Assembly: GCA_964580315.1 (NCBI GenBank) | Contig: CAZOKH010000081.1 | Location: 1-15,856, forward strand | Source: CAZOKH01 sp964580315 | Lineage (GTDB): Bacteria; Chloroflexota; Anaerolineae; Anaerolineales; Anaerolineaceae | Direction of reading: 5' to 3' | DNA: 15,856 bases | Shown here: piece after piece, positions 12,490 through 15,856 of the stretch | How positions within the stretch are numbered: the stretch's first letter is position 1 | How the letters are laid out: each line of letters starts with the position of its first letter | The notes under the pieces: generated by a model | Database searches by the model: none | Told to the model about the DNA's origin: nothing | Seen by the model: only the letters and a program-made list of their open reading frames with translations | Translations under genes and position numbers: made by a program

Positions 12490-13965
12490 TTACTTCTCTT
12501 CGATGGTGATCGAAATGATCGAGTCGGGTGTTTCGGGGGCAATGCCCTGCGACGGGTCGCGCTGCTCCAGTTTGTCAACCACTTCCTGTCCTTCAATCAC
12601 CTGACCAAAGATGGGGTAATCGCCGTCCAGGTCGGGCACAGCCTGCATGGTGATGAAGAACTGGCTGCCGTTGGTGGTGGGGCCGGCGTTGGCCATGCCC
12701 ACCACGCCTGCTTTGTCAAATTTCAGGTCGGCCGGGGTTTCGTTCTGGAAGTAGTAGCCGGGACCGCCAAAGCCGGAACCGCTGGGGTCGCCGGTTTGCG
12801 CCACGAAGCCGGAAATGACGCGGTGGAAAATGTTGCCGTTAAACCAGCCGTTGCGCGCCAGGAAAACGAAGCTGTTGACCGCCATGGGGGCTTTGTCGGG
12901 GAACAACTGGATGACCACATCGCCTTTGGTGGTTTTGACGGTGGCGGTGTATTGCTTGGACTGGTCAATATCCATGCCGGGACATTCGGTGTACATCATG
13001 TCTTCCATCTCGACCAGTTTCAGGATGCTTTCAAAGGTGGCAACATCCGATTGTCCCTGGTAGGGATTGCCGTTGATCAGGATGAAGGGGGTGCCCGGAA
13101 CGCCGATTTGCATGGCAGAGTCCAGCGCCGCTTTCACCTTGTTCACAATGGCTTCGCTTTTCATGTCAGTGGTAAACTGGGTGGTATCCAGCCCCAGCTC
13201 TTTTGCCTGTTCAATCACCCAGGGTTCAAATTCCTCGGGGGTTTTGCCGGTCCAATCGTCATATTTGTTGTAGAGCAAAGACTTCATTTCGAAGAATTTG
13301 CCCTGTGCACCGGCTGCTTCAGCGGCCTGCGCTGTTATGTTTGCCTTGTCATGCATGGGCAGCGGGAAGTGGCGGAAGACTAACCGGAAATCATCCGGGT
13401 GGTTTTCGATCATGTAGTCGAGCGTGGGATCGAGCCGGGCGCAGTAGGGACATTGAAAATCGTCATACACCATGAGGGTGATTTTGGGATTTTCCGCTCC
13501 GATAATCCAATCTTCATCGGTGATGGGCGGGAAAGCCGCTTCGACTGTGGGGTTGGGTTTGAGTGGGCTGCTGACCACTGAGCACACCATGCGTCCTTCA
13601 GCGTCTTCAATGGCTTCGGGGATGGAAGGAGTGGAAACAAGCTCTTCAGCAGCAGCAGCAGCGGGATCTTCAGCCTGTTCGGCTGCTTCATCAGCAGCTT
13701 CTGAGGCAACCGCGCCGGGAGCCTGGGTGGGTTCGGCGGCAGCCTGTTGTTTGGGCTGGAAGTAGATGAAATAGATTCCCACCACAAGGGCGATCAGTGC
13801 AATGGCAATGATGGCGTAATAGCGGGTGTTGGGGTTTTCGGATGAGACGGTCGCCTGCTCCTCTGCCTCGGCAGCATCTGAAGAGACGGGGGGCTGCTGT
13901 TCTTCTTCGGGGGTGTTGGCAGGGACAGAGGGTTGTTCATCGGTGGGGGGTTGGTCAAAAGACAT
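12490..13965 (-). CDS. Membrane-anchored DsbA-like thioredoxin / cyclophilin PPIase fusion
   Basis: A 491-residue two-enzyme foldase. Residues 1-48 are an acidic, proline- and glutamine-rich cytoplasmic tail; 49-69 form one membrane helix, so the rest should be outside. An Ala/Glu-rich linker (about 70-125) follows. The DsbA-like domain (about 150-320) has the active site CPYC (172-175) and cis-proline loop GVPGTPFILING (288-299). The C-terminal cyclophilin domain (about 336-490) has FHRVISGFVAQTGDP (380-394; R382 and Q390 match the catalytic Arg and Gln) and NGSQFFITM (432-440). The Trp that binds cyclosporin in human CypA is replaced (PDLDGDYPIFG). It would make disulfides and isomerise prolines in exported proteins. 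The ATG at 13965 has GGAG 7 nt upstream. It is apparently monocistronic. Confidence 0.93.
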   Translation of the reverse strand: MSFDQPPTDEQPSVPANTPEEEQQPPVSSDAAEAEEQATVSSENPNTRYYAIIAIALIALVVGIYFIYFQPKQQAAAEPTQAPGAVASEAADEAAEQAEDPAAAAAEELVSTPSIPEAIEDAEGRMVCSVVSSPLKPNPTVEAAFPPITDEDWIIGAENPKITLMVYDDFQCPYCARLDPTLDYMIENHPDDFRLVFRHFPLPMHDKANITAQAAEAAGAQGKFFEMKSLLYNKYDDWTGKTPEEFEPWVIEQAKELGLDTTQFTTDMKSEAIVNKVKAALDSAMQIGVPGTPFILINGNPYQGQSDVATFESILKLVEMEDMMYTECPGMDIDQSKQYTATVKTTKGDVVIQLFPDKAPMAVNSFVFLARNGWFNGNIFHRVISGFVAQTGDPSGSGFGGPGYYFQNETPADLKFDKAGVVGMANAGPTTNGSQFFITMQAVPDLDGDYPIFGQVIEGQEVVDKLEQRDPSQGIAPETPDSIISITIEEK

Positions 13966-14113
13966 GGATCTTCTCCTGAATGGGGTGTACATTCACCGCG
14001 GAAGTACGTATAAGAAATTAGACAAAAATAGTTGGGATTATCTTACCACAACACAGATGCTTTGTATTTATAGAGTTGGATGAGAATTGCGCCCTAAATA
14101 AATTGTAAGTTGT

Positions 14114-14737
14114 TCAGCAGCCCGTCAGGTGCTGCTGCACCACCCCCCGCAGCGCCGCTTGCACGGCGTCGGGCGGCTGGCTGGCATCCACCACCACCCA
14201 GCGCTGCGGGTCTTGTGCTGCCATTTCCAGGTAACCGTCGCGCACACGTTGATGAAAAGAAAGCGCGGCGGCGTCCAGCCGGTTCCACTCGCCGCCGCCG
14301 GCCTGGCGGCGGCGTAAGCCGGTTTCCACATCCACATCCAGCAAAAAGGTCAGATTGGGGTACAGGTTGCCGGTGGCAAAATTGAGAATCTGGCGCAGCA
14401 CGCCGCGATCCAGGCCGTGGCCATAGCCCTGGTAAGCCAGGGTCGAATCGGCGTAGCGGTCGCTGATCACCACCCGGCCCTGCTCCAGCGAGGGCCGAAT
14501 CACTTCCTCAACCAGTTGGGCGCGCGCCGAGCAGAACAGCAAAATTTCGGTGCGCGGGTGCATGGCGGTGTTTTCCATGCGGTTGAGTAAAATCTCGCGC
14601 ACCTGGTTGCTGATGAGCGTGCCGCCTGGTTCGCGTGTGGTAATCACTTCGCGTCCAAGCTGCCGGCAAAATTGCGCCAGTTGGTCAATTTGTGAGCTTT
14701 TTCCCGACCCGTCGGGGCCTTCCAGGGTGATGAACAT
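14114..14737 (-). CDS. tmk: Thymidylate kinase
   Basis: A 207-residue enzyme that phosphorylates dTMP to dTDP in the cytoplasm. The P-loop GPDGSGKSS (7-15), the TREPGGT motif (34-40), DRY (93-95) and ALAYQGxG-type stretch STLAYQGYGHGLD (98-110) are typical of Tmk. The lid region is RRRQAGGGEWNRLD (142-155). Length is normal. The ATG at 14737 starts the conserved MFITLEGPDG; the longer open frame back to 14911 is a shadow of the upstream ATPase gene. It begins 19 nt after that gene's stop without a strong ribosome site, so it is probably translated from the same mRNA. Confidence 0.95.
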   Translation of the reverse strand: MFITLEGPDGSGKSSQIDQLAQFCRQLGREVITTREPGGTLISNQVREILLNRMENTAMHPRTEILLFCSARAQLVEEVIRPSLEQGRVVISDRYADSTLAYQGYGHGLDRGVLRQILNFATGNLYPNLTFLLDVDVETGLRRRQAGGGEWNRLDAAALSFHQRVRDGYLEMAAQDPQRWVVVDASQPPDAVQAALRGVVQQHLTGC

Positions 14738-14756
14738 GCGGCGTTCTGATCGATTC

Positions 14757-15856
14757 TCACTCGCGCATAATGCGCACGCGGCGGAACGGCTCCTTCCCGT
14801 AAGATTGCGACACCAGGTTCGACTGGCGCGCCAGTTCGTGCTGCATGCGGCGGATGTTGGCAGCCGCGGGGGGCAAATCGACCCAGCGTTGGCCGTTGAG
14901 CACGGCTTCAATGGCTTCGCGGGTGTGGTTCATCAACTGATCGGTGTTGCGGCCGGGGGATTGAACAGCCACATTGAACATTTCAGCCAGCGCCTGCTCC
15001 ATCTGTGTCAGCGTATTGGCACGCAGCACGTAAATGGGCAGCCCGCGCTGTTCGGCGTCTTGCACGGTGCGCTGCCGGTTGCGGTAGTAGGTGCGCAGGG
15101 TCATCAACACGTCGGCTTCTTCCAGGTCGCGCACGGTGACGGCCGGCACCCCCAGGCGTTTGGCTGCCTGGGTGAGGCGGTTGCGCGCCACGCCGTAGGG
15201 GAACAGGCGCAGCGGTTTGAGGCTGGTGGGTTGTGCAGACTGGTCTGTTCGCATGGGGGCTGACACCAGTTCCACATCTTCATACGCTTCGTATTCACCA
15301 GGGCGGGCAGGTTGCGCGCGGTTGAAGGCCGGTTCGCTGCCGTTGGGGGCGGCGCGGCGCATACCCTGCGGCAGCGCGCTGGCAGAAGGCGGCGGGGGCG
15401 CGGCTTTCTTGATGTGCACTTCGCCTTCCGCATCGCGGTAACGAATCTCCGGTTCCAGCGGGTAACCGCGCACCAGGGAGTCGACCGCGGCTGAAACGTC
15501 GGGATGAATCACCAGGTAATCGCGCTCTTTAATCTCAATCAACACGTCGAAAGTGGGTGGCGAGCGGCGTTCCAGCACGGTTTTCTGGGTGCCGCGCCGG
15601 CGCGCTTCTTCGTCCGACAGGGTGACCGATTCAATGCCGCCCACCAGGTCAGACAGGGTGGGGTTGATGAGCAGGTTCTCCAGCGAGCGCCCGTGGGCGG
15701 TGCCAATGAGCTGCACACCGCGCTCGGCAATGGTGCGGGCGGCGGCGGCTTCCAGCTCGCGCCCAATTTCGTCAATCACAATCACTTCGGGATTGTGGTT
15801 TTCAACGGCTTCAATCATCACCTCATGCTGCAGCGAGGGCTTTGCCACTTGCATGC
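14757..15856 (-). CDS. R3H-domain AAA ATPase, Ycf45/SpoIIIAA-like (N-terminus outside window)
   Basis: The visible 366 codons are the C-terminal part of an ATPase; the Walker A region lies beyond the right edge. From the methionine at 15854, Walker B is EVIVIDEIGREL (D28, E29), and LIGTAHG (49-55) is the sensor loop, as in the SpoIIIAA-like ATPase family known as Ycf45 in cyanobacteria and plastids. A disordered Pro/Ala-rich linker (151-190) is followed by a conserved region (RLFPYGVARNRLTQAAKRLG, 216-235) and a C-terminal R3H nucleic-acid-binding domain (R335, H339). It probably binds single-stranded DNA or RNA; its exact role is unknown. The methionine at 15854 is internal, not the start. 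It is upstream of tmk in the same operon, which hints at a link to nucleic-acid metabolism. Confidence 0.88.
   Translation of the reverse strand, partial: MQVAKPSLQHEVMIEAVENHNPEVIVIDEIGRELEAAAARTIAERGVQLIGTAHGRSLENLLINPTLSDLVGGIESVTLSDEEARRRGTQKTVLERRSPPTFDVLIEIKERDYLVIHPDVSAAVDSLVRGYPLEPEIRYRDAEGEVHIKKAAPPPPSASALPQGMRRAAPNGSEPAFNRAQPARPGEYEAYEDVELVSAPMRTDQSAQPTSLKPLRLFPYGVARNRLTQAAKRLGVPAVTVRDLEEADVLMTLRTYYRNRQRTVQDAEQRGLPIYVLRANTLTQMEQALAEMFNVAVQSPGRNTDQLMNHTREAIEAVLNGQRWVDLPPAAANIRRMQHELARQSNLVSQSYGKEPFRRVRIMRE

Noticed and set aside
13966..14113. Promoter for the DsbA-cyclophilin gene
   Set aside because: Several TATA-like hexamers occur in this AT-rich gap but none pairs with a -35 at proper spacing, so no specific site can be supported.
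14738..14911. Upstream extension of tmk
   Set aside because: The extra codons overlap the ATPase gene in another frame and precede the conserved MFITLEGPDG start.

Overview
The window looks like bacterial chromosome, most likely from Chloroflexota, class Anaerolineae. This placement is an inference. It rests on an FMN-riboswitch-controlled RibX-type riboflavin permease, a Ycf45-like R3H ATPase next to tmk, a DUF4173 membrane protein, a DsbA-cyclophilin fusion and many short dispersed palindromic repeats between genes. No rRNA, tRNA, CRISPR array, transposase or phage gene was found. Eleven of the twelve protein genes are on the minus strand; the DUF4173 gene is the only plus-strand one.

Layout on the plus coordinate axis. 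(1) 1-968: a complete riboflavin-import regulatory unit read leftward. It has a TTGACA-N17-TATACT promoter, an FMN riboswitch, an intrinsic terminator and then the first part of a RibX-type permease that runs off the left edge. (2) 985-1355: repeats, including a 103-bp element with inverted ends. (3) 1445-6043: an AT-richer module with a NarL-type sensor kinase and response regulator (minus strand, ATGA overlap), divergent from a DUF4173 membrane protein (plus strand). A second 103-bp copy of the element, in the same orientation, lies on the far side at 6144-6246, so direct repeats bracket the module. (4) 6316-7545: a YbdG-type mechanosensitive channel with its own promoter. (5) 7614-7814: a mosaic of repeats, ending in a palindrome that also forms a terminator for the next operon. 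(6) 7860-9196: dedA-plsC, membrane lipid genes. (7) 9324-10856: an AbiE type IV toxin-antitoxin pair with a promoter overlain by two inverted repeats. (8) 10867-12099: a PrsW-like intramembrane protease. (9) 12195-12351: a larger CTGTC-ended repeat, then a strong terminator. (10) 12490-13965: a membrane-anchored DsbA-like/cyclophilin fusion foldase. (11) 14114-15856: tmk and the C-terminal part of an R3H-domain AAA ATPase.

Much of the content concerns the cell envelope (channel, lipid acyltransferase, DedA, intramembrane protease, extracytoplasmic foldase, DUF4173 with a two-component system). No single new pathway is proven. The parts most worth a second look are the bracketed two-component/DUF4173 module, the abiE operator, a 33-bp repeat standing at nearly the same distance upstream of two promoters, and two start codons placed so close to a TATAAT box that the mRNAs should be leaderless.
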